Part shown: positions 24,496 through 35,163 of the stretch, piece after piece
Layout of the letters: the number at the start of each line of letters is the position of its first letter
Position numbering within the stretch: the first letter of the stretch is position 1
Source of the DNA: Paulownia fortunei
Lineage: Eukaryota; Streptophyta; Magnoliopsida; Lamiales; Paulowniaceae
NCBI GenBank assembly: GCA_019321725.1
Contig: JAGSPU010000052.1
Location: 2,232,001-2,296,000, forward strand
Length of the DNA: 64,000 bases
Reading direction: 5' to 3'
Position numbers and translations under genes: made by a program
The notes under the pieces: generated by a model
Told to the model about the DNA's origin: nothing
Seen by the model: only the letters and a program-made list of their open reading frames with translations
Database searches by the model: none

Positions 24496-27400
24496 CTAAC
24501 GATCGATTCCTTCAATCTTGTCTTCAACTTCTGATACAACTGCCTCAATCTCTCAATGTTTCTGCAGAAGTTTCCCAGTATCCGCGTCCATTAGCCTCCA
24601 AGAATGTTTGAAGCAACTTCCTGAAAGAGTTCGGATTTTTGCTCATGAGTCTGTTCAGCATTTGCTCATCTTGAATAAAAGTTGTGTTCGCCTCTTCATA
24701 CACCCAATTGTCAACTTGTCCTGAAGTTGCACTCCAACCAACAGTGTTAGTCAGACGTTTCTCAATCTCACGAACCCCCTCATACCCACTGGACAGCATG
24801 CCTTCGTACCATTTAGGGTTTAACAAACTTGGTTCTTGCATCAAGACGTACGGTCTCAGAAAGTGTACGAACCTAAATCATCAAAAGGCGGAAGTTGTCA
24901 AAACCAGGATGCTAGCTAAAAGAGATAAAGTACTTTTTCTAATCCTTGAACTCTTGATTGAGATAGTATGTAAAATAAAGAATTTACCTGTGCATTAGCT
25001 GTGGTGGTGTCAGCAATGTAAGCACTAGGCTTTTTGCCATCCTTCCTGAGGTTTTGTACAAGGTTTGTTGGGTCTGAATCAAAGTAGTGACTAACATCTG
25101 TGAGAGAGATCTCTGAGGAGTCAAGATTTTGGAAGGTGGCATCAGCTGTGCTGAGAGCCATCTCAAAAATTTTCGTTTTTCAGTCATGCCTGCACCCTGG
25201 AGCATCACTGTCAAATGCAAATGACTTTCGGCTCAAGTACATGTCCTGAAGTTGCTTCTCATCATTCCATGAGGAATTCTCAACAGCAAGGTTAATATTG
25301 GAGGAATATGAGCCTGAGGCATTTGAAAAGATTCGGGATGCAGCTTCACGCACTTCAACTCCTAATGTTTTTGCTTGTTCTAGTGCGTGTTTCCTTACAT
25401 AGTTTGGTCTTCGGGCTCATCAAGCTCAGCAACCATTTTCACTGCCCGATCTAGAAGATTCATCTACAAACAGAATAGATGCGAACTTTTATCAGCAGAT
25501 AAACCAAGTATAAGATGTTGAAATTAAGTTGATGCACAGAAGTCGGGCATGCTCTTGAAAACAGCAGTTTCATGATGGCAAGCATATGAAAATAAATAGA
25601 AGTCTTTCATTAAAGTCGAGGAAATATCAATACCTGATTAATGAAGAGGTCTCTGAACACACCAGAACAATTGACAACTACATCAATCCTTGGCCTTCCA
25701 AGCTCTTCAAGACTTACAAGTTCCACTCGGTTCACACGTCCAAATGTATCTGCCACTGGCTAACTCCAATCATCCATAGGACCTGAGCAAGTGATTCCCC
25801 ATATGTCTTAATGTTATCTGTTCCCATAGTACGAGAGCAACAGTCTCGGATATTTCCCTCCATTGTCGAGCTTTTGCCTCTCAAGCAACCTGTCAACAAC
25901 CACCTTCGCACTCTGCATAGCTGCAGTTGTTGGAATAGCTTGTGGGTCCAAGGCATCGGGATATTCTTTCCAGTGGGCAACACTTTCGGGTTTCTAATTG
26001 GATCCCTCCTGGACCTGGCTCGACATATTTCCTCCAGAGCTTGTTTTAAACTTCCCAACTCATTATCAGCCACTACCAGCTTCAAGCATTCCCCTAAGAA
26101 CTGGAATAAAACTCTGAGTTTTTCTCTGTCAGCCCTGTAAATTTGGTATTTGACAGGTATTGAATCCATGGTTCATTTATGCCAAAACCAAGGATTGATG
26201 TCAACTTGCCAGCAACATCAACAACCTGGCCTTTCTTGTTAGTGGTTTGCTCCACAAATGAAGTAATTGCTCCACGTGAGCCTCAGTAATCTGGCGAAGG
26301 AGTTCACGTCCGCAAGATACCCTTGTCGCTTCCTCTGTAGACATCTTCGATTTCTCTGCCCAGTCTGAGCCAATATAGCTGGAAGAGAGGAAATTCCTTC
26401 TTCTGGACGATCCAATGCGGCAATGTTGACTAGTGTAGCAACTGCCTCCATTGCAGATGGAGGCTCACCAATGACGTGAAGACCACAGGGAGTAACCGGG
26501 ATTCAATCTCCATAATTTGGAATATACCTTTCCAACCATGAGTCTCGCTCTTTGGCCGAGATTTCCACTCCTCTTCAGGAAGATCCACATCCTTGTCAAG
26601 ATTGCACTGCCTAGCAGTGCTGATGATAGAGTTCACAATTTGAGGGCCACGCCCAGTGTCTTTAAGAGATTGGTATGATGAGATTAGTTCATTAGCTGCT
26701 TGAGTCCTTTGTAGAGCCCAGCATTTCAGCTGGCGGAGTCAAGTAACTAATGGTGTTCGCATAACTGCGACGCTTGGCAATGGTGGCTTCAGATGGGTTA
26801 TTAGCTGCATAATAGTAGACATTGGGGATGTTTCCAATAAGACTATCAGGGTAACAAACATCACTCATGCCAACCTGTTTCCCAGGCATGAATTCAAGAG
26901 AACCATGAGTGCCAAAAGTGAAGGACAGCATCAGCCTCAAAATTTTCTCTATGAATGAGTAGTAAGCAGCAAATCCATGGTGCGGGCTTGCTGATTTGGA
27001 GAATAGAAGCCGCATGGGATCACCCTCATAGCCAAATGTAGGCTGAACACCAATAAAGACATTTCCATATTGTTTACCATAACCAGGAGGTTTTCTCCAT
27101 CAGAGTTCAAATTACCGGGGGGCTTTCCCCAATTTTCTTCCAGAGCAGTGGCATAGGGAGTCAGACTCTGGTACTCTCTAACACCCATTTTGTAAGCTAT
27201 GTTGAGATTTGGGCTGTTAAATTGAGCCTCCTTATCATGAATTATATCTTCTATTAAGGCTTCAGCAGTTTTCTGGAAGGCCCTCCACATTGTAGCCATC
27301 ACTTTTGAGATCTTTAAGTACGGAGTAAATGGAGCAAAAAACATTCAGGTAGGCAGCAGTCCAACATTGCCTTTGTCTGGGGGAAGCTAAATACGGTAAT

Positions 27401-30055
27401 CGCTAGCTTCTTCTCCGTCTGCATAAGATTAAATTGAAATTTTTATCAAAAACTGTATTTTGTATTCTAATTCATTGATGCATGATTGAACTAACGTAAG
27501 CTAACCCAAGTTTGAGTGGAGCAAATATACAATATGATGATGATAAATTTAAGGTGAGTTACATTAGATTCTTTATCTAGAGTTTACTGTGCGATGAACC
27601 ACTAGACCTATAGGCCTCATGGATTTTCCAACCACAGGCATCATATTAGATCTCAAGAAACTTCATTCAGGACGAATCTCATTTGATAAGAGAGAAGGCT
27701 GAATCTTCTAGCATCTTTTTATCTTCTTTCTTGTTAATTCCCTTTGTAAGTGGAAAGTGTGGTGACTTTTTTGCACTAGAGATATTATGATTGAACCTTC
27801 TGTGCCTCTTCTTAATCTACTTCATTCGCAAACTATGAAAAGCAACTAAAAGCATAATTTTGAGACGAAAAAAATGCTAAGTAAAGAAATCATTGGTATC
27901 AAAAATGCATCAGGCCAAATTGTTTCTGAAATTTTACATTTGCTGCAAACTTATTTTGTCAGATTCTTTTAGCTAAGACTATAATAAAAAGACTGATTTT
28001 GTAAAACTCAATATACCCTAAGTCAAATTTCTTATAAGAGCCTTTCTTTGGAACTAAAACAAATCCTCGTGAAGATTCCTGAAAGCTTACGCAAGCAAAG
28101 CATGTATTCAAGTCAACCAGAATTACAGAAACCATTGTCTCAATTACATCAATTTCATTCCTTTCAGATCATTGATTGATTGTGTTCTAGACTCTTTTAA
28201 ATACTTTTCTAGTTCAATTAGTATTCATACAATAAATTCTACAATTATATAAAGCAGTAGGTACCTTTGATTTCCTCTTCAACTCAGCCCATTTGATAGC
28301 TCTGGTGCAGAGCTGCTCCACCCTTTTGTGAAGAGCATGTGATTTCCCTGTAATTATATAGTGGAATATCGAAATAAAGTGAGTTCATGAATGCACTAAA
28401 ATATAAGATACAGAAAATATAGATAAGCAACTAGCAAGTATTTATAACATACTGATACTGCACAAGAAATTGAGGGGATCAGTTTTCAAAATTTAAAGGG
28501 AAAAAAAAAATGAAGAGCAGCTAATTCCATGGTCCAAATTTTTGAAATGGAACCAAAAGAACATCAGAAGCAGAAAGATGAGAATTCACCAGCCTAATCT
28601 AAATATCCTACAGAAAGGAATAATCAGAAATTGTACAATGAGAATTCACTTGCCTGTTCTAGGATCTCGGCCTGCGAAAACAATTGGTTCCATGCCCCCA
28701 TCAAGCTCAGGGAGAGCAACTTGTAGAGCCACCTGAATTGGGTGGAGCCCCAGTGTGCTGTTCAACCACTCCTCTGTTGTCTGGAACACCAAAGGCAATG
28801 CCACAATGTAAGGCACATCAAGCTTCATCAAGGCCTCAATGGCCCTTGGATGGTCCTGCCTTGCTGGACCTCCAACAAGAGCGAAACCAGTAAGTGACAC
28901 CACTGAATTCACCATCGGTTTCTTTGTGATTGGATCAATAAAGTACCTCTCGACCGGCCCTGAGAAGTCAAGACCACCGGCAAAAATTGGTAACTTTAGC
29001 CCCTCTAGCTTCCAGCTCCATGATCACAGCCACGTAGTGACTCTCATCACCAGTAACGATATGACTCCTTTGCAAAACTAGTCCAATCACAGGGGCATTT
29101 CGACTCTTAAGCTGCTCATTTGCATCCCTCCTAGTGCCATACCAATTCAGATACTCCTTCACATCATCATACATACAGGGAGCCAAAGGGTGCCAAATTC
29201 CACTGTCCAAGTACAATACAGGGTCTGAATAATCAATTTTTGTCCCCTTCAAAGCAGGAACATAAGAACCAGAAATCATTTTCAAAAAATTCTCCAGATT
29301 ATTAGGTGAACCCCAAGCCAAAACTGCAGGCTAAGTATATACATCCTAGCATCTTGCGCCTTATCACTTGGCAAGTACTTCAAAACCTTAGGCAGTGTCC
29401 TCACAAGCTTCAACATACTATCAGCAAAGCCTGCAGATGACTTGTTCTTCTTGAATAGCTGGAAAAACGGACTTTTCGATTGCCCCAGCTGCGACATACT
29501 AAATGAACCCAACTTGTTTAGTCTCATTACTTCAGGCATTGATGGGAATACCAACACAGCATCAAGCCTCTCCCTCTCTTTCTCCACTGCAGCCTTAACC
29601 TTCAAGGCCAATTCCTCGACAAAAATCAAGGACCCTATAAAGATATTCGCATCCTTGAGATCTTTACAGAAAGTTTTGTAGGTATTTTCATCTCTAAGCT
29701 CCTCAACCAAGTACCCCACAACTTCAAATGAAGCATACTCTCCATTCTTGTTAAGACTTTGAACTGCAGCTGTGAGGGATGATTGGTACTGAGCTTCTAA
29801 TACTACATAGACAACTTTCACAGTGGGAAGGCCTTTCGATTTGTCGGGCACAATCCTGCGGACTTCGGGTGTGGTTTGAGTGAACAAACCATTGCCAATT
29901 GCAGCACATTTGAATTTATGAGATGATTGTGTGTTGGTTTGGTTGAGTTTTTTAGGGAGAAATGAGTGCAGGAAATAGTGCTTTTGTGAAATTGATGAAA
30001 GGTGTTCTACTTTTGAGTTGGGCAGTGTAAATGGCGATGAAACCAAAGAAGCCAT
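24496..30055 (-). CDS. CHLH: Magnesium-chelatase subunit H, about 30 small indels in sequence
   Basis: CHLH/GUN5 binds protoporphyrin IX and, with CHLI and CHLD, inserts Mg2+ in plastids as the first committed step of chlorophyll synthesis. Exons on the minus strand: 30055-28654, 28347-28265, 27418-25634, 25463-24988 and 24872-24496. Once breaks are allowed for, the length is about 1382 residues, as in other plants. It starts [20 protein letters not shown] (transit peptide); clear blocks are [126 protein letters not shown] and [23 protein letters not shown] sequence. Frame is lost at 29327, 28991, more than 20 sites in exon 3, three in exon 4 and three in exon 5. As written it cannot yield the protein, yet residues between breaks stay conserved. 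Intron 1 has a GC donor. Confidence 0.93.
27419..28264 (-). other. CHLH intron 2
   Basis: AT-rich intron with donor AAAG|GTACCT and acceptor TATGCAG|ACG; joins KRKSK to [13 protein letters not shown]. Nothing else recognised. Confidence 0.75.
28348..28653 (-). other. GC-AG intron 1 of CHLH
   Basis: The donor reads CAG|GCAAGT (exon ends 28654, intron starts 28653) and the acceptor ATTACAG|GG (exon restarts 28347). The join gives ..[13 protein letters not shown].., which is the family sequence. A GT donor elsewhere would not keep the phase. The six bases after the exon match the usual GC-donor consensus. Confidence 0.8.
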
Positions 30056-30307
30056 TGCTCAAACTCTGTATTTTTCAAGAAACAGCTTTCTGTTTCTTGA
30101 TTACACAGAAGAAAAATAAAAAACTGAAGATATGTACTTATAAAAGTAAAACAATATATATTCAGAGAGGTAGAGAGCAAAAAGAGTAGGATCACTGAAA
30201 AACAACGTGTGAATTAATGTACCTTCAACCTCCCTGTGTAGTTTCAAGATTTTCTGCTGCTTCTGCAGCTGTTCTTAAACTCTTTTTCTTTCAGCAGAAG
30301 TGGAAGT

Positions 30308-30322
30308 GTTTTTTATATATTT
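30308..30322 (-). promoter_or_regulatory. Candidate TATA box of CHLH
   Basis: The minus strand reads GGAAATATATAAAAAACACT, about 250 bases upstream of the ATG at 30055. This is the best TATA match in the near upstream region; the transcription start is inferred, not shown. Confidence 0.4.
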
Positions 30323-32870
30323 CCTAGTCGAGGGAAAGCGAAGTAACAGTTGGTTTTTCGGTTCATGGACAGCAGAGGGACACGTGTCAACAAGGGTAGA
30401 CAGCATTCTGAGGCTGAGTTTTGTTTCATAGCATTTTAGAGAGATAGAGAGAGAGGAGTGGGATTTGTGTATTTGCACTTTGTTTATCTGTTGGAGTCAT
30501 TTACGATGAAGTTTCTTGAATTCTGATTGGTTGGTTTGGATTTCGGAGAATGAGAGAAGGGAAGAAAGTGTGGATGATGATAGAGGAATGAGTAGATAGA
30601 TTGAGAGATTTTCATGTCACTATTATGAGTCCCTTTTTGCTTGTAAAGATTCTTGTTTCTGAGTTTGTGACCCTCATGAAAAGGATTGATATTTTTTTGT
30701 GTGTTTCAATGGGTCCAGGTATCCCAGTTTTATACCAAAGGATCCCGAGAAAAATACAATAGTAAAAACAAAGAATCATCAACAGTGTGACAAACACACG
30801 TATACGTTATGTTCACCAGAACTACTATTTTTTTTTCATAAAATTTTTGAGGAAAAATTAAAAGGGCCAAATGCCAATGATTATTCATTCAGTTGTTCGA
30901 GAACTTTCTTGAAACTTTCTTTTGCATCAATTGGGCACTCTTCCAGAACTACTCCACAGTGCATGTTCTATGAAAACTTTCTTAGGTTCAGTATATCACA
31001 GTAGCCAATGTGTGATCATTTAAGTTACTGAAATCAAATTCTCAAATAATCTACCAAGAAAGCCTAACTATATCAGAAAATGTAAATGAGCAGTTCGAAC
31101 TTATACTACTCACGCTCGGCAGTGACACTGCCATTACTTGTATGAAATAGTTACATATGAGATAGTAAAAAAGACAGGTTTCTGCCCCAACCTCATCCCA
31201 GAAACACCATTTTTACCCAGAAGCCTGACCTTCATAACCGTACTTTGTAGCTACAAAGAGATTTATACGGCCTGTTCTTATAGTTTGCAAGTGTGACATA
31301 CATGCGTCATGGCCACTCAAACGCTGCAAACTTCTTTAAATATGATGGTGAAAGTGCTGTTATTGCTTTTCAGGTGCATATTGATATAAACCCATTGAGC
31401 ATACACAAAGCACGCGCGCAGGTAAGCACAAGAAATCTGTATGTGAACTCTCACCCATGGGGATTTGGACCCCAGTGGCTAAGGAACCATATTGGCCCCT
31501 CAATAATCAGGATACCCATGGACCCAGGGGGGTTAACATTGTAAACATTTATCTCTTTGCTGATTAACATTTCAGCTGTTAAAGCCACACCTTCTGTACC
31601 ACACAGCGATTGAAGCCGCTGGCACCAATCTGATGCAAATTACAATCATGGGAATAAGATTAACTTGTTTGCTGATGTACAATTAAAAATTTATATTTAA
31701 TTTGTAATAGTATAATTAATAAAATATTAAATACACATAATATGAATAAATTACACATATATATACAATTGACATATTTTAATTAATAATATATATATAT
31801 ATAAAATTACATTACTTAAATTAGAAAAAAAAAAAAAAAAAAAAACAAAAAGCAAATTTTCTTTGTCAAACATTACATGGCAAAGTCCAAATTTGATTAA
31901 GCATTACCCTAGATAACGCTTTGCTTGGCGTTACCTGGGTAACACTTTAAATGTTTGGGTGAAAAAAAAAAAAAAAAAAAAACTTTATATAATGTAACGT
32001 TTTGCCATAAAAATCTAAACTCACTTATTTCATAATATTTTGAAAATTATTTAATTAAATTATAATATTTTGTTTAAAACCCCTATCTTATAAGCAGTGC
32101 TAGTCAACATTTCTATATTTCTATAGTTACATCTACAATATCTGAGCAAGCATGCAACTCAAGTGTGTTTGCTCTAGTAGAAAAATAAGCAAAAAGAGAG
32201 GAATCCTTTGTTGAAAAGATGATACTCCTCACCTTTGATAGGTTGAGAATAAAACAGCAGCAAACCCAAGGTGACAAGTTCATCTGGTCCAATATTTAAA
32301 CCAACACTAAAGCATCTTTAACAAAATGACAGCTGTTTTCAATATTTCATCACTTTCTTTAAGTGCCAGATGAGTTCAACTGCATTGGAGAGTTAAAACT
32401 TTCCTTTCTAACTTTTGGCTGATCAAGAACAACATAAAAGAGTTGGACTTTAACATGTCCTGAATTTGTTTAACCAGAAGAACCTTCAGAACCCATTTGC
32501 TCCCCCAAACAGGATATCACGGAAAATAAAAAATACTCCTCCTCCAACAAAGGATGTCTTGATTTCTTTTTCATTTGTCCCAATATGCTTGTCCTCTTTC
32601 TAACAATCAACAGACAATAATTGATTGTCAGCTATGCCCTCTTCAAATATAATTAATTATCTTTAGATATGGTAAGTTACAAGTCCAATCTCCTTTCGTT
32701 CCAAATCCAAATCTCATTCTTAATCAATGTCAAACACAGTGGAAGCCTAGCTCTATTTGAGTTGAGAGTCAGTTGAGTGGTAAAGAAAGAGGTAAACCAA
32801 GTTTAAACACAAAATTTGACATCATGTTGCCATACACCAATATGAACAAAAGCAGCCATTACACACTCAC
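30323..32870. other. Intergenic DNA between CHLH and the RRP43 fragment
   Basis: No convincing gene. It includes poly-A runs at 31825-31845 and 31962-31981, an AT-rich block 31680-32060, and an 83-codon open frame at 31293-31544 with no recognisable similarity. The missing 3' exons of RRP43 would be expected here but were not found. Confidence 0.5.
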
Positions 32871-33095
32871 AATGCGAGAGAACTGTCATGCAGAGAGCAA
32901 TGCTGCATCAAAAAGTGCACCATCAGCATTCAAACAGTATATGTCCTGCAATAGTAATGATTAATGCACTAGAGGCAGAGATCCTATTTTCAGTTGGTAT
33001 GACAGATGTGAATATTGAAATTCATTACCAGGTAGACCATCCAAGCAGCTTTGCCACTGACCAAGGATAATTCTTTCAGATCTATCATCCTGGAG
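32871..33095 (-). pseudogene. Exosome subunit RRP43 (EXOSC8-like) gene fragment, two exons
   Basis: Minus-strand exon 33095-33029 encodes a segment reading MIDLKELSLVSGKAAWMVYL. The next exon, 32945-32871, encodes DIYCLNADGALFDAALLSA. Together they match the central RNase-PH part of plant RRP43, a core ring subunit of the RNA exosome, as I remember it. Splice borders are intact: acceptors ATGTAG| and TTGCAG|, donors CTG|GTAATG and CATT|GTGAGT. A one-base loss in the second exon (about 32887) gives GCA TGA in place of an expected GCA GTG. I could find neither the upstream RNase-PH exons nor the 3' exons between 30.3 and 34.9 kb. It is therefore either a truncated relic or a gene whose other exons I failed to recognise. 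Confidence 0.55.
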
Positions 33096-34799
33096 CTACA
33101 TCAATCACAGATTATAACAAAAAATTGCTACAAAGAGATGGAAATATGAGATAAAATACCAAGCAATCCAGCTACCAGCTACAAAACTAAAATGACGACA
33201 TAACCCATTATATGATTTTCACTTGGACGCACAAAAACCTTGGAGGTAAGGAATTGCTGAAATAATGGCTACTTTGTAAAGTCTCAAGAATTCAAGTGAA
33301 AAGAACTTTTTGATTTCTTTTAATTTCTTTTGTTGTCCATAATTTCGACAAAGAGGCACAAGGAACTCTAAGCTAAAAGATTGCTGAAACATTGGCTACT
33401 GTCTGAGTCTCATGAAAAAGAATGTGATTCTTGCAAAAGCTAACTACTAATAGTGATGTCCTTGTTATTTTCCTTATATTGGCCCTTGATCAGTAGCAAT
33501 TTATTAGATAGAAGATTGTGTCACCTTGTTGTATTTAGTGCAACAGATATCCAGAGCGCAAAAATGAGGCTATGAATTATTCAATACCAAAAAATTATTG
33601 AATCATTGGTACCAACAAGTGTCATTCATCTCTTGCCTCACAATGAGGCTATGATTTATTCAATATAATCCTATGTTTTAATCTTTTGTTAGCCATGCAG
33701 TTATTTAAAAAATTTCACAGCAATTGATCTTTGTTTGAGTTGCCTGACACAACTCAACCACAGGCATGATGCCTATGAGAATCTAGAGGAGATGCTTAGT
33801 TTTCTTCTTCCATTTTTCTCCTTCTTTAGAACCGCTTATTCTTGTTTGCAGTGAACATTAACTCATCAGAGATCACAAAAGATTAAAAGAACCCAAGGTT
33901 GTCCCACATCATAAGAAAATTTATCTGCAAGAGAGAAGAGCAGCAATAAAAAAAAAACACTCTTAGAGTGCAACCTATCTTTGCTAGCACTGATCCATTA
34001 GCAGATGCAATTTGCAAGGGTACAATTTTGAGTAGGGAATGACTTTTTGGCAATATATAAGGAGAGGCAACAAGATCAAAGGAGAAGAATAATATTGACT
34101 AACCAAGCAGTTTACCCTGCAATACAATAACAAAATAGCACCAACTCTTACAAAACAGAAGCAGATATTCCAATCAAAACTTGATTCACTTCTTTTCTTC
34201 GCATGACATCACAACATTTCATGTGCATACTAGAAGCGTCCAACATTTCGTGTATGTAATACTCACATACTTGAAAATAAAAACGGATAATACGACAAGT
34301 GAGTGATGTAGCTCGAATGTTGATAAGTTTATTAAGAACTAAACAAGTATTGGTGGTACATTTTGTTACAGCACACTTCTTATTCAAAAAAATAATAGGA
34401 AACAAAAACTTCTGCTTTGCACAAAGATAAAGAAGTTCATTTCCTTATTTAATTGCTTTTCACACAACTTTGTCACTCAAATTCAAATTTACGAAGTCCT
34501 AAACAACACAATGCACATGATACCTGATCCATAGCTCCAAAAATCAAGAAAATTTTCCATCCCACAAGAATTTCAGATATCCCTCACAAAAGTACTAGGT
34601 AAAAAGCACAATATAGACTTCCATGGTTAGAAAAACGAAAATAAAAATATCTCATTTCAGTTGACATGGACCCTTGTTTTAACTCACCTTAATCCAAAGA
34701 TACAGAGTAAGCAATACGTAGTGCAAAATCTGTCTTTCGTTAAAAAGTGCTTCTAGAATTAAACATAATTACTAACATTTACTCAAGTCATTACCTCGG
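33096..34799. other. Region between RRP43 fragment and CTU2 promoter
   Basis: AT-rich DNA without recognised protein exons. On the minus strand a donor-like AAG|GTGAGT occurs near 34687 and CAG|GTATCA near 34523, so spliced non-coding or 5' untranslated exons of an antisense transcript are possible. Nothing firmer can be said. Confidence 0.35.
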
Positions 34800-35163
34800 G
34801 ATTGGTGAGAGTAGGGTGGAAGACGACCGCATAGCGGCGGAGGGAAAGGCGTCGGACGAGAAAGCTACAGCAGCATACTAGGTGGTGGAAAGTAATGAGA
34901 TAGAGAGAAGCAGAGTTGGGACAGGTTTACATATTGGGCCGAACGGGTATTTATATAGGCTCATATACATGTACGGGCACATTCAATTAATTGGCCCATG
35001 AAATTTACAATTGTCAGGCCCATTACTACATCTAATAGGCCCAAATCAACTTAATTCGGCCGATAATTACAAATGTCGAGGGCCATTACCAGATTCACAA
35101 AACCTCTAAAGTTTTTCTCCTGTTCGAAAGAGAATTGAAAAAGACGAAGAAAAAATCGTAAAA
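34800..35163. promoter_or_regulatory. CTU2 upstream region with site II-like GGCCCA motifs, possibly bidirectional
   Basis: The 364 bases before the CTU2 ATG carry repeated GGGCC-type motifs: ATTGGGCCGAA (about 34936), TTGGCCCATG (about 34991), CAGGCCCATTA (about 35017), TAGGCCCAAA (about 35036) and GAGGGCCATTA (about 35081). Such site II elements are typical of plant genes for translation and tRNA metabolism. The left part (34800-34895) is GC-rich and ends, on the minus strand, at a GAG|GTAATG donor-like site, so a divergent transcript is plausible. Confidence 0.45.

Noticed and set aside
24496..30055. Calling CHLH simply a pseudogene
   Set aside because: Breaks are almost purely small indels between well-conserved blocks, neighbours show the same error type, and splice sites are intact.
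31293..31544. 83-codon open frame
   Set aside because: No similarity recognised, no splice or promoter context; kept only as a note in the intergenic entry.
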